NCBI RefSeq assembly: GCF_002150685.1
Contig: NZ_MSSW01000008.1
Location: forward strand, 62,001 to 126,000
Origin: Algoriphagus antarcticus
Lineage (GTDB): Bacteria; Bacteroidota; Bacteroidia; Cytophagales; Cyclobacteriaceae
Length of the DNA: 64,000 bases
Direction of reading: 5' to 3'
Under the pieces are notes generated by a model, which was not told where the DNA came from, did no database searches, and saw only the letters and a list, made by a program, of their open reading frames with translations. Shown piece after piece: positions 1 through 8,173 of this stretch. The position numbers were made by a program, and so were the translations under genes. Positions within the stretch are counted from its first letter, which is position 1; each line of letters begins with the position of its first letter.

Positions 1-2
1 AA

Positions 3-650
3 GTAACCTCCAAAATCACAGGCAATGAATATGTGGATTGGGAAGGAAAGGCCATCACCCAGCTTGTGCCAAGCATTTTGATGGACAAACCCGCTGCTTC
101 AGTTCCAGTTCCGAAGGCTTATTGGATTCCTGTAGAATGGTCAGAAATTATCGATAAACTGAAAACTCATGGCTTCGAAATGGACATTCTCAAAGAAGCG
201 AAGGAAGTAAACATGGAATTTTCCACAATTTCCGAGTACAAGCTCAGCAATCAGCCTTACGAAGGGAGATTCAGATTTCAATCATTTGAATTGGAAAAAG
301 AAAACAGCAAGGTGATGCTCAATCCTGGTTCTGTTCGAGTGAAAACCGATCAACCCCTGGGAGAACTTTTGGTGATTTTGATGGAGCCAGAATCGGTGGA
401 TAGCTTTTTCCAATGGGGATATTTTCACTCCATTCTTTCGCAGACCGAATACATGGAAACCTACATCATGGAACCTATGATTGCCAAAATGCTGTATGAG
501 GATGCAGATTTGAAAACGAGATTTGAGGCGAAAAAGAAGACAGAAGCTAATTTTGCAAAATCTCCCAGAGCAATCTATCAATGGTTTTATGCACAGACTC
601 CTTACTACGATCAGAATTGGAAGGTGATTCCGGTGGGGAGGGAGTGGTGA
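3..650 (+). CDS. C-terminal part of an M14-family zinc carboxypeptidase-like protein (5' end outside window)
   Basis: The reading frame is already open at the left edge, so this is the tail of a larger protein. It reads through position 33, and the GTG there is internal. About 216 residues are visible and end with a stop at 648-650. The stretch around 'DSFFQWGYFHSIL' followed by 'YIMEPMIAKML' resembles the region after the catalytic domain in large secreted M14 peptidases of Bacteroidota. None of the zinc ligands lie in the visible part, so catalytic activity cannot be judged. The gene converges on the jetD end with only 53 bases between them and no clear terminator hairpin. The family call rests on recalled similarity of the tail alone. 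Confidence 0.65.
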   Translation, partial: VTSKITGNEYVDWEGKAITQLVPSILMDKPAASVPVPKAYWIPVEWSEIIDKLKTHGFEMDILKEAKEVNMEFSTISEYKLSNQPYEGRFRFQSFELEKENSKVMLNPGSVRVKTDQPLGELLVILMEPESVDSFFQWGYFHSILSQTEYMETYIMEPMIAKMLYEDADLKTRFEAKKKTEANFAKSPRAIYQWFYAQTPYYDQNWKVIPVGREW

Positions 651-703
651 GGGGTGACGATTAGTATAATAGGGTATTTTCAGTAACTGTAAGTCTCAGA
701 GGT

Positions 704-1567
704 TTATTGTTCAGATTTAATATGAATCAAAATCTCCTGATCCAAACCTTTTCTAAGTTTGTGAATAGTGTCAATAAGTGTTAAAAGATTTCCTTCATCG
801 ATTAAATCCACTTCAAAGTTTATTCTTTGATCATTATATCGTTTTCTATTTCCATAGTCGACAATTAACTTGTCAATATTTTGCGGAATATAAAACGATG
901 CTTTGTTCCCAAGATGCTTTTTGAACTCATTCAAATAGATGCCAATTCCCGCAAAGTCATAATCACCAAAATGCAAATAACTATTTGGTATGAATTGAAG
1001 CCACTTGATTAAGTCCTTACTTTGGTTTTGAGGGTAACGACTTATAAACAATGGTTTAATGTCAGAGAACAAATACTTCTGATTGTCAATGTGCCGAAAG
1101 TTTTCTGGATTTTCGATTCCTACCAATGTAATGTCTTGTGGTAATATAAATTTTTCAAATTCATAGATGAACTGAAAAGTTCCTACAACTGGGTTGAGTA
1201 TAATTTGATTTCCGTTTAGCGTTGCCTGAATTGGGAAGTAGCAGTTAACCAAAAATCCCTTGAAAGTTCTTACACCAATCAACTTGGATTCGGCTGAAAC
1301 AGCTACGAGTTCGCTACGCGTTACGCCTTCCTTTTTAAATACATCAATGTATCGTTGAAGGCTATTGATTGAATAATTGTTTTGTAAATAAGTGTGTAAT
1401 GCTTTTTTATCAGAAAGCATCAGAGATTTTTGAATTCTTCCTTTTCGTTCGATGATTCCTTCTAGAACTAAATCATCAATCAAAAAATGCTTTGCCGAAC
1501 TTGAAGGAATGCTTTCGCCATGAGATAGACGCAGTAGTTTTTCTGCGATATGAACAGGAACTTTCAT
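704..1567 (-). CDS. jetD: JetD-like Wadjet nuclease subunit (Toprim/DUF2220 type)
   Basis: This is a 287-residue protein. In Wadjet systems JetD is the Toprim-fold nuclease, related to topoisomerase VI and Spo11, that cuts DNA after the SMC complex has extruded it. The Toprim signature is visible as a glutamate in 'VGIENPENF' (E152) and a 'GDYDFAG' motif (201-207), the two metal-binding elements expected of DUF2220 proteins. The N-terminal 100 residues look like a short winged-helix region. The start codon overlaps the jetC stop as TAATG, implying translational coupling. It is the last gene of the minus-strand operon. The protein seems short compared with the roughly 400-residue JetD proteins I recall, so it may be a compact variant. 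The name rests on both the motif and its place after jetC. Confidence 0.75.
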   Translation of the reverse strand: MKVPVHIAEKLLRLSHGESIPSSSAKHFLIDDLVLEGIIERKGRIQKSLMLSDKKALHTYLQNNYSINSLQRYIDVFKKEGVTRSELVAVSAESKLIGVRTFKGFLVNCYFPIQATLNGNQIILNPVVGTFQFIYEFEKFILPQDITLVGIENPENFRHIDNQKYLFSDIKPLFISRYPQNQSKDLIKWLQFIPNSYLHFGDYDFAGIGIYLNEFKKHLGNKASFYIPQNIDKLIVDYGNRKRYNDQRINFEVDLIDEGNLLTLIDTIHKLRKGLDQEILIHIKSEQ

Positions 1568-4500
1568 TAGGCTTCGGTCTTAATTACGGACTCAACTGCT
1601 AGAATTTTCCTTACCAGCCGTTTTATGCTTGTTACATTCTTAGCATCCTTGGCTAACAGATATGTGTAACGATAATCGGTTGCGTTATATGAAGTTGGTG
1701 AGCTGTTTATTAATAAAATATTTCTGTCGTTTGCAAACTTCAAAATCCCTTTCACATTATTTGGATGTAGCTTCCCAATTTCATCCATCATACAATGCAA
1801 CCGAAAATTATCTTTATATTTCTTAGCTGCTCTCTCTTTAAAAACATTCAGCAGCATAATATTTATCATTGCTTTTACAAGGACATCTGTTCCCTCTGAA
1901 CCAACATTTGTAAGTTTCTCAACCCATCCCGAATCATTATCATTTTCTACAATTCTAAATTCCAATTCAAAAGAATCTGAAAGATTAATTTCCTTCTCCT
2001 TACTAGTTGCCATTTCTTTTATCAACTCTTTCAGAAGAGAAATTGCTTTTTCATTTTTGTTAACTTGATCTGCTGAATTAAACAAATCTACCTTCCCGAT
2101 ATTATATGGATTATCATCATTGAAATTTTTAATTTCAACTAGCAATCCAAAAATCCTATTCGCACTTTCTTTAGTTCTTAGCTCCATACTTTTTATGGCC
2201 TGAACAAATTTTCTTGAAACAAAGTCATTGTTTATATCTCTGATTACTTGACTTATTTCCCCTTCTTTTGAAATAAGATCGCCAGTTTCAATACCAATTC
2301 TACGGATAATATGAGCAAACCGTTCTTCCACTCTTGCCTTATACTCGCTAAGTTTATTTTCCTCAATAAACTCTTTCAACATCTCGGCAAATTCAAAGAA
2401 TTCGGCTCTTTCGTTAAACTTAACTTTGAAACTAAAAATGTTATTTTCTTGAAAATTGCCAGTGAACTTGTTAATAGCTTCTTGTAGTTCAATGTATCTT
2501 TTTGTAATTGTATTGTCAGTCGTGTTTAACTCACCAATAATAAAGAAGCAAGAAAATTCTGTTTTGTTTTCATCAGTGTATTCTGATATAAATATTTCAA
2601 CCGTTTGGTAAACATCTGTCTTTGTGAAAGTGTCAAACGCTGTTAAGTCAGTATCAAAACCAGTAAGTGTTTTTCCAATGGATTCAATTTCTGCATTGTG
2701 AAGTCCGATGTCTTGAATGAACTTTTCTTGCTGTTGCTTATGTTTGGCTAATTCTGTTTCTAATTGTTTTTCAAATAAAGATTTCATCCCTCTGAATTCA
2801 TCTTCTTTTTCAAATAATTCTCGTTTGTCTTTATTGTATTCTGCAACTGTGTCTCGGTTGTTATCTATAAAAATTAATTCGAGGTCAATTACTGAAAGTC
2901 GCAAATCAATTTCCTCTATTCGCTTAGTATCTGCTCCTTTGTTGTTAAGTTCTTTTTTCTGTTTGAATTTTATTTCTGCTTCCTTTTTTCCAATTGAATT
3001 TTTTTCACTTTGAATTAGCAAATCAATTTTACTAATCATTTCAGTAAGTTTCAGTTGCTCTACTTTTATTTTTCCTTCTTTCTCTTTCTTCTTTGTATAA
3101 ATCAATTTGGTAATGCTTCCTTCAACATTTTGAACCTGTTCTTCTGCATTTGTTTTTTCTTCACTCAACTTTGAAATAGCGTTATCAATAATTTCCAACT
3201 CCGCTTTCTGCTCTGTTGCTGCTTGGGTTTTCCAGTCGGTTAAACGAACCCCAACTTCTTCTAATTTTATTTTGTTCTGGTCGCTTTGATATTTGTTGGT
3301 ATCAACAATTTCTTTCTGCTCTTTTATTTTGGGCTGAAACCTTCTTCTAAGTTTTTCAAGTTCCTCGTTTGATTTAGAATTCAAGTCAGTAACGACTTGA
3401 AGTATTGCTGTGATTTGGATATTGAAATCATCTTTCTCCTTTTGTAAATCGGCAACTGTTTTAACCTTTTTGGTAATCTCATTCGTGTCAATACTGATTC
3501 CAAAAAAACTCAAATCTACATTAGATATTTTCTTTGGATTCAATCCCGACTTATACAAAACATTATCCTCGTCAATTACTTTTCCAATTGTCTTGTCCCA
3601 ATCGGGAACGTGCTCATTCAACCATCCATAAAGGGAATCTTTGCTGTTTTCAATCTTCGTATCAATCGCTGAAATATTTACATTCAGTTTTGTTTGAAGT
3701 TCGGTTTGCTTTTCAACTTTTCTTTTTGTGTCCTCTTTAACTCCTGTTTCTTCAAGCAACCATTCCTTTTGAATGTTTTTATTTTTTTCTGTTGCTTGCT
3801 GAATTGCATTATCTGCTTTTGAAATTGCTGAATTCAAGTTTGAAATATCAGCGTTGTAGGCATCAATTTCCTTTTCATAAAATCTTTTGTTCCTTACTTC
3901 TGAACGACTGATTCTATTTGCTGTAATTGCTTTGTCTTTTCCCTTTACAAGTGAATTAGCAACTTCAAGTCCTTCTTTGTGCTGTGCCCTAATTTCCTCA
4001 TAAAGCAAATCGTATTGCTTAGTCAATTCTTCTTTGAAGTGAAGTTGGTTTTCTTTTGCAGAGTTCTTTTCAGTTTGCTTGCTGTTCTCAAACTCCTTCA
4101 ACTGACTTTCTAATTGCCCTAATTGTAACTCATATCGTTTTTGTATTTCCAGAAACTTAGAAGTGAGAATGTCCTTTTCACCTATTAGATTTTTCTTATC
4201 TAAATCTAATGGAATTTTCTTTGAAACTCTTTCAAGGATGCTCTGAATATTCAAAGCAACATATTCATCACGCTTGGTTTTTATTTCTTTAAGTTTGCTT
4301 TTGTATTTTCCAATTTGCTCTTGCGTCTTTTCTTTCTTTTTGTCAAATACACTATCAAGTTCGTTTAGTTTAGTTTTTACTTTATTTCGTTTCAGTTCTT
4401 CAACTGCAAGCTGCTCGGCAACTTTCGGTTGCTGTTCTTTTACATTATTTAAAGCCCAACCTAATTGAGAAGCTAACTCTGCTTTCTTTTTATTTAAATA

Positions 4501-5274
4501 TTTCAATGCTGAATAAACGGTTGAAACATTGTCGGCTTGCTTTTCAACCTGATTTTCTCCTTTACGATTCCTGTCAGTCCATTTCTTTATGTCGTTCAAA
4601 TTGGTTTCAAAATCTTTAAGATGAGTTTGAGAGTAAGTTGTCAAGTCAATTTTGATTTCTTCCTCATTCAGCGATTTTATTATTGTCTCTTTTACAAATT
4701 CAGCGCTAAGATTTGCATTGAGAAAAACATTTGAAATCGTTCTTGGAATGTTTTGAAATTGCTTACTCTCAATCAAAGCATACTTTCTAAATTCACTTGG
4801 TAAACCTTTGTTGTTGCCGTAAAGAATGTTTCTGTATTCTTCATAGATGTGAATCGTTCTTGTGTAACTTATATTTTTTCCAAATGCTTCTCTGGTCTTA
4901 TCCCAACTCTCAAAAGCCCTACCTTCGCTATCTATGAAAAAGTTTTTGTCAAATGCAGAATCAAAAAATCTAAAGGCAACTCTTCCTTGTGATTTAAAAG
5001 CTAAAACACAAAACAGTTCGTTTTCTGTTTGCACTTCATAAACGATGTAGGAATTCTGATACGGAAAATAATATTCATCAAAAGTTTTCTTTTCTCTTGG
5101 TATACCAAGTTTCTGTTTATCGGCATTGTAGAAGAAAAGAATTGCTCTTAGCAAAGTGCTTTTTCCCACTCCTTGCGTTCCTATGAAATGAACATTTCCA
5201 TCAAGATTTACTTCTGCATACTTGAGGGACTTATCAGCACTGTTTATGAAAACTATTTTATTCAGGTATTTCAT
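1567..5274 (-). CDS. jetC: JetC-like SMC/MksB-type ATPase of a Wadjet system
   Basis: This is a 1235-residue SMC-like ATPase, the motor subunit that extrudes DNA loops in Wadjet/MksBEF complexes. Walker A is at 32-40 (GTQGVGKST). A very long glutamate- and lysine-rich coiled coil fills the middle, broken by a hinge-like segment near the centre. The C-terminal head carries a signature-like 'GSEGTDVLVKA' and a Walker B 'LHCMMDEIG' near 1159-1167. The start ATG lies 17 bases inside the end of jetB, and the stop overlaps the jetD start. The DNA is strikingly AT-rich: I counted 16 G or C in the 60 bases 3001-3060. That fits a horizontally acquired block. A generic SbcC/RecN-like ATPase is the alternative, but the four-gene order argues for Wadjet. 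Confidence 0.82.
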   Translation of the reverse strand: MKYLNKIVFINSADKSLKYAEVNLDGNVHFIGTQGVGKSTLLRAILFFYNADKQKLGIPREKKTFDEYYFPYQNSYIVYEVQTENELFCVLAFKSQGRVAFRFFDSAFDKNFFIDSEGRAFESWDKTREAFGKNISYTRTIHIYEEYRNILYGNNKGLPSEFRKYALIESKQFQNIPRTISNVFLNANLSAEFVKETIIKSLNEEEIKIDLTTYSQTHLKDFETNLNDIKKWTDRNRKGENQVEKQADNVSTVYSALKYLNKKKAELASQLGWALNNVKEQQPKVAEQLAVEELKRNKVKTKLNELDSVFDKKKEKTQEQIGKYKSKLKEIKTKRDEYVALNIQSILERVSKKIPLDLDKKNLIGEKDILTSKFLEIQKRYELQLGQLESQLKEFENSKQTEKNSAKENQLHFKEELTKQYDLLYEEIRAQHKEGLEVANSLVKGKDKAITANRISRSEVRNKRFYEKEIDAYNADISNLNSAISKADNAIQQATEKNKNIQKEWLLEETGVKEDTKRKVEKQTELQTKLNVNISAIDTKIENSKDSLYGWLNEHVPDWDKTIGKVIDEDNVLYKSGLNPKKISNVDLSFFGISIDTNEITKKVKTVADLQKEKDDFNIQITAILQVVTDLNSKSNEELEKLRRRFQPKIKEQKEIVDTNKYQSDQNKIKLEEVGVRLTDWKTQAATEQKAELEIIDNAISKLSEEKTNAEEQVQNVEGSITKLIYTKKKEKEGKIKVEQLKLTEMISKIDLLIQSEKNSIGKKEAEIKFKQKKELNNKGADTKRIEEIDLRLSVIDLELIFIDNNRDTVAEYNKDKRELFEKEDEFRGMKSLFEKQLETELAKHKQQQEKFIQDIGLHNAEIESIGKTLTGFDTDLTAFDTFTKTDVYQTVEIFISEYTDENKTEFSCFFIIGELNTTDNTITKRYIELQEAINKFTGNFQENNIFSFKVKFNERAEFFEFAEMLKEFIEENKLSEYKARVEERFAHIIRRIGIETGDLISKEGEISQVIRDINNDFVSRKFVQAIKSMELRTKESANRIFGLLVEIKNFNDDNPYNIGKVDLFNSADQVNKNEKAISLLKELIKEMATSKEKEINLSDSFELEFRIVENDNDSGWVEKLTNVGSEGTDVLVKAMINIMLLNVFKERAAKKYKDNFRLHCMMDEIGKLHPNNVKGILKFANDRNILLINSSPTSYNATDYRYTYLLAKDAKNVTSIKRLVRKILAVESVIKTEA

Positions 5275-5716
5275 TTCTTACATCTTCGGGTATATTGATT
5301 GTCAAAATAAGTTGTTCAAGATACTTGAACGAAGCCAACACTTTGTATTGATGTGTAATTTCATTTTCAAGTTCAATGAAAGTGTCGTCAATTAGTTTCT
5401 TTAAAATCTTGTCAAGAATGTCTTGATGTTTTTCTTTGTCGGTATGCTTCTTTAGTCCTTCTAATTTAGTTTCTAACTCTGCATCAATTTTTATTCTTAC
5501 AAGAATGTCAGAAGGAGTGAATCGATAACCTGAACTAAAAGAATTGTCATAAGTTTTCAGAAAGTCAATTATGTCAATCCATCTGAATGCTGCTTCAATC
5601 TTTGTTTCAAGGTCAACTTTGTTTTCGGGTCTGCTGAAATAATAATACTCTTCTCCTTTCTCTAAAGTAAAATTGATGCTTCGGAAATAGTCATATAAAT
5701 TTTCGAAGGTTTGTTC
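5258..5716 (-). pseudogene. jetB: 3' part of jetB (KITE/MksE-like subunit), separated from its 5' part by IS66
   Basis: This is the C-terminal portion of the small subunit that bridges the kleisin JetA and the SMC JetC. It resumes at codons for 'EQTFENLYDYFRS' right after the insertion sequence and ends at 5258, overlapping jetC by 17 bases. Joining it to the 5' fragment (8044-8165) through one copy of the 8-bp duplication gives a continuous frame of 190 codons, close to what I recall for JetB. The fragment now lacks its own ATG. The only in-frame start nearby is a TTG at 5729-5731, inside the IS end. The C-terminal part might be made weakly from it, but a full JetB cannot be. Confidence 0.85.
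5709..5716. repeat. Left 8-bp target-site duplication of IS66 (GTTTGTTC)
   Basis: The octamer GTTTGTTC directly precedes the left terminal repeat and recurs identically at 8044-8051 directly after the right one. Eight-base duplications are the known hallmark of IS66 transposition, so the two copies fix the element borders. Confidence 0.95.
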
Positions 5717-5742
5717 GTATCCATCCGACAAACTCCATATTG
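5717..5742. repeat. Left terminal inverted repeat of IS66
   Basis: The first 13 bases are GTATCCATCCGAC, and the next 13 match the right end with three mismatches. The pairing with 8018-8043 read on the other strand is 23 of 26 positions. Confidence 0.93.
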
Positions 5743-5755
5743 TAATTTGGTTTTT

Positions 5756-7270
5756 TTATTTAGGTCGATATATTTCCCAATTAGAGGGTAGAAGTTGATA
5801 AAGGTCTTTTTGCTTATGGCTCTGGATTCTTTCAAAGACATCCTTCAGCCATGCAAATTCATTGATCTTGTTTTTTTTGCAGCTGGCCATAAAGGAGTAC
5901 ATCCCGGCAGCCATCTGGGCTGCCTGATGTGATCCCGCAAAAAGGAAGTTCTTTCGGCCGATTGCCAGTGGCCTCACTGCATTTTCTATCAGGTTGTTGT
6001 CAATTTCCATCTGGCCATGAAGTACGTACGCACTCAGTCCCGCCCATCTGGGCAGGGTATAGTCGATGGCTTTTCCCATAGGACTCTGGGGCCTGTAGCG
6101 CTCTTGGTGCTCCTTCAGCCAGTTCTCCAGCCTGTCCAGAACGGGGCGGGCATGTTCTTTTCTTTCCTCCGTGCGTTGCTCCCAGTCCAGTTCCCGGTCT
6201 CTCATCTTTTGTTCCAGCGCATACAGCAGCTGCATTTCGTCCAGCACATAGTTGGCCTGTTTCTCATCATCCTTGACGGCATTGACAAAATAACGTCTTG
6301 CATGGGCCATACAGAAAGTCAACAGGATATCCGGATGGTTCCCGTAAAGCGAATCATAGACGGTATAGCCGTCTGTCTGGAGAATACCCCTGAACCCGGC
6401 AAGCATTTCTTTGGGACCGGAACTATCCCGGCCCTTTCGGTAATCAAACAGGACTAGCCTGTCCACGGGAGCATGGTACAGCCACATATATCCCTGGTGG
6501 ATGCCGTTTTTATGGTCCCTGTCCAGCACCTTTATGGGAGTTTCATCTGCCTGAAGATATTTTTGGGAGAAGACGATCAGGCGAAGCAGCTCCCAGAGCG
6601 GTTTGAGCTGTTCCCATCCTCCCATAAGCCAGTCTGATGCGCTGGAAGCGGGGATGCGGACCCCCATCTTGCTGTATTTGTCGATCTGCCGGTGCAGCGG
6701 CATTCCGTAAACGTATTTATCGACGGTGAGTTGGGCGATGACCGATTCGGAAGGAATGCCTTTTTCGATTACCCGGTCAGGAAGCGTTCCAATCAGGATA
6801 CCTTCACCGTTTGGTCTGGCGTACTTGGGACGTACATACCTTTTTACATAGAAAAAAGCGGGCTCAATCTCCAATACCTCGGTCACTTCTTCCCCGATCT
6901 TTGTACAGCCCGCGGTGGATTCGCAAGGCTCTATGATGATCTCTTCCCTTGCCAGTTCTTCGGGCAGGCTCATGCGGCCGGTTCCTTTGGCTCTTTTCTT
7001 TGGTGCGGGCTTCTGTTGCTGCACGGAGCAGGACAGCTCTTCCTGTACCGACTGGGTGGTACCCAGTTCAAAAAGTCCCATCTGGCCATCAGCGGAACTG
7101 CTGTTGCGCTTCTCGCTTTTGAACCCAAAAATATACCTGCGGAGCTTGTCCAGCTCGAATCCCAGATCAGCGATTATATCGTTCTTTTCAGAAAGAATCT
7201 CTTCTTTTTCGGACAGTACCAACAAGGTCTCTTCATACAGTTTTTTGTAGTCCTCCTCCTTGTTTTCCAT
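5756..7270 (-). CDS. tnpC: IS66 transposase TnpC (DDE enzyme)
   Basis: This 504-residue protein is the catalytic transposase of IS66 elements. It begins with a leucine-rich coiled coil. A linker rich in basic residues and an IS66-type zinc-binding region follow (C114 and C121 are visible). The DDE catalytic core shows 'YLQADETPIK' (first Asp), 'LQTDGYTVYD' (second Asp) and 'IDNNLIENAVRPLAIGRKN' (Glu), the usual IS66 C-terminal signature. All motifs are present, so it looks functional. It follows tnpB after a 68-base gap. Its high GC creates several long antisense open frames, which I regard as non-coding. Confidence 0.95.
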   Translation of the reverse strand: MENKEEDYKKLYEETLLVLSEKEEILSEKNDIIADLGFELDKLRRYIFGFKSEKRNSSSADGQMGLFELGTTQSVQEELSCSVQQQKPAPKKRAKGTGRMSLPEELAREEIIIEPCESTAGCTKIGEEVTEVLEIEPAFFYVKRYVRPKYARPNGEGILIGTLPDRVIEKGIPSESVIAQLTVDKYVYGMPLHRQIDKYSKMGVRIPASSASDWLMGGWEQLKPLWELLRLIVFSQKYLQADETPIKVLDRDHKNGIHQGYMWLYHAPVDRLVLFDYRKGRDSSGPKEMLAGFRGILQTDGYTVYDSLYGNHPDILLTFCMAHARRYFVNAVKDDEKQANYVLDEMQLLYALEQKMRDRELDWEQRTEERKEHARPVLDRLENWLKEHQERYRPQSPMGKAIDYTLPRWAGLSAYVLHGQMEIDNNLIENAVRPLAIGRKNFLFAGSHQAAQMAAGMYSFMASCKKNKINEFAWLKDVFERIQSHKQKDLYQLLPSNWEIYRPK

Positions 7271-7338
7271 GGCCTAAATATACGCCAAAAAGTAGCTTTA
7301 ATAGTATTTTAAGCCACTTTTTACTCAAAAAAAGCAGA

Positions 7339-7692
7339 CTATTTTCGAGTCCTGTTTAGGGGGTTATAGCGCTTTCTGTAGCTCACCGAAACCAGCCTTA
7401 CCCCCTGTAAAAGCAGGCTGAGCTGACCGCTGGTGACTGCGTTTCCCGGCAGCGCAGGACGTTCAAAAGTACCCTGTTCAAGCTTTTTGATGTACATGGC
7501 AAAACCGTCCCGGTCCCACTGCAGAAACCGGATCTGGTTGGAACGCTTGCCCAGAAAAACGAATACGTCCCCGTTCATCGGATCAAAACCAAGCTTGTTA
7601 CGCACAAGTCCGGCAAGGGAGTTGATCCCGTAACGCATGTCGGTAGGTTCATGGTACAGGAAGTACCGGGCTGAACTTGACAGGGCCAGCAT
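7339..7692 (-). CDS. tnpB: IS66 accessory protein TnpB
   Basis: This 117-residue protein is the second IS66 gene product, needed for transposition but of unclear mechanism. The motif 'EPTDMRYGINSLAGLV' followed by 'GDVFVFLGKRSNQIRFLQWDRDGF' in two adjoining blocks is typical of the IS66 Orf2/TnpB family. The ATG overlaps the tnpA stop as TGATG, so translation is probably coupled. Length and motifs are those of an intact copy. Confidence 0.94.
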   Translation of the reverse strand: MLALSSSARYFLYHEPTDMRYGINSLAGLVRNKLGFDPMNGDVFVFLGKRSNQIRFLQWDRDGFAMYIKKLEQGTFERPALPGNAVTSGQLSLLLQGVRLVSVSYRKRYNPLNRTRK

Positions 7693-7985
7693 CAGCCCAA
7701 CAACTCACGCACGGTGACCACATCCACAGCGCCAAACAATTCCACACAGATCCCCGAGGGATAGCTGATCCTGGCTACCGGACTTGCCGTGGTAGGATGC
7801 ATCGGAATAATTGAAAACGGGGAAGGGAAAGCTGCAGGGATGGTATCGGTGTCAAACTTTCTGCACCAATAATAGAACGTTGCTTTGGGTATGCCTTCTG
7901 ATGCAGCAAAGGCTGCCTTGGTCTTGCCGGATTCCTGCCACTTACAGTACAGGGAATAATATGCTTCATTGGTTGTCTTTTTCAT
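7692..7985 (-). CDS. tnpA: IS66 accessory protein TnpA (helix-turn-helix)
   Basis: This 97-residue protein carries a helix-turn-helix of the transposase-8 type: 'WQESGKTKAAFAASEGI' then 'PKATFYYWCRKFD'. It is the first gene of the IS66 operon and probably binds the element ends. It starts about 58 bases inside the right terminal repeat and is translationally linked to tnpB. A second frame over the same DNA is a shadow. Confidence 0.92.
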   Translation of the reverse strand: MKKTTNEAYYSLYCKWQESGKTKAAFAASEGIPKATFYYWCRKFDTDTIPAAFPSPFSIIPMHPTTASPVARISYPSGICVELFGAVDVVTVRELLG

Positions 7986-8017
7986 CCTGCAACTTTAAGC
8001 ATTCAGGAAACCGCTCG

Positions 8018-8043
8018 CAATACGGGGTTGGTCGGATGGATAC
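8018..8043. repeat. Right terminal inverted repeat of IS66
   Basis: Read on the minus strand this begins GTATCCATCCGACC and pairs with the left end at 23 of 26 positions. It is followed at once by the second copy of the 8-bp duplication. Confidence 0.93.
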
Positions 8044-8051
8044 GTTTGTTC
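8044..8051. repeat. Right 8-bp target-site duplication of IS66 (GTTTGTTC)
   Basis: This is identical to 5709-5716. Read on the minus strand it supplies jetB codons for Glu-Gln and the start of Thr at the point of insertion. Confidence 0.95.
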
Positions 8052-8165
8052 GTCCTCAATTACTTTATACAGGTCACTTACGGCTTTTGTAGAGCTATTT
8101 GAGTTTATGAATTGTCCTTTACTTAGGAATTTAAATATGTCGGCTGTTTGAATTGGAACTTGCAT
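8044..8165 (-). pseudogene. jetB: 5' part of jetB (KITE/MksE-like subunit), cut off by IS66
   Basis: It starts with ATG at 8165-8163, eight bases after the jetA stop. The first 41 codons include 'MQVPIQTADIFKFLSKGQF' and 'AVSDLYKVIEDEQ'. Reading on into the IS adds 11 foreign residues before a TAA near 8000, so the present product would be about 52 residues. MksE/JetB proteins begin with a winged-helix segment, and this fragment is the start of one. Nothing besides the insertion appears wrong with it: the reading frame is exactly continued by the fragment at 5716 and below. It is too short and interrupted to appear as a normal gene call. Confidence 0.85.
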
Positions 8166-8173
8166 TTTATTTT

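Larger units (their letters stand above)
5717..8043 (-). mobile_element. Complete IS66-family insertion sequence
   Basis: The element is 2327 bp long, bounded by imperfect 26-bp inverted repeats that begin GTATCCATCCGAC, and flanked by an 8-bp direct repeat. It carries the standard three IS66 genes tnpA, tnpB and tnpC, all intact and on the minus strand, in the same direction as the jet genes. Its base composition differs sharply from its host: 31 of 60 bases are G or C at 6481-6540, against 16 of 60 in jetC. Intact genes, identical duplications and near-identical ends point to a recent insertion. It lies inside jetB, after codon 41. Confidence 0.96.

Noticed and set aside
2717..3013. Plus-strand frames opposite jetC
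   Set aside because: They arise from the lysine/glutamate-rich coiled coil read on the other strand and show Ser/Phe-rich nonsense composition.
6017..7312. Long plus-strand open frames within the IS66 element
   Set aside because: They lie antisense to tnpC in GC-rich DNA, have no family features, and are explained by the codon usage of the transposase.
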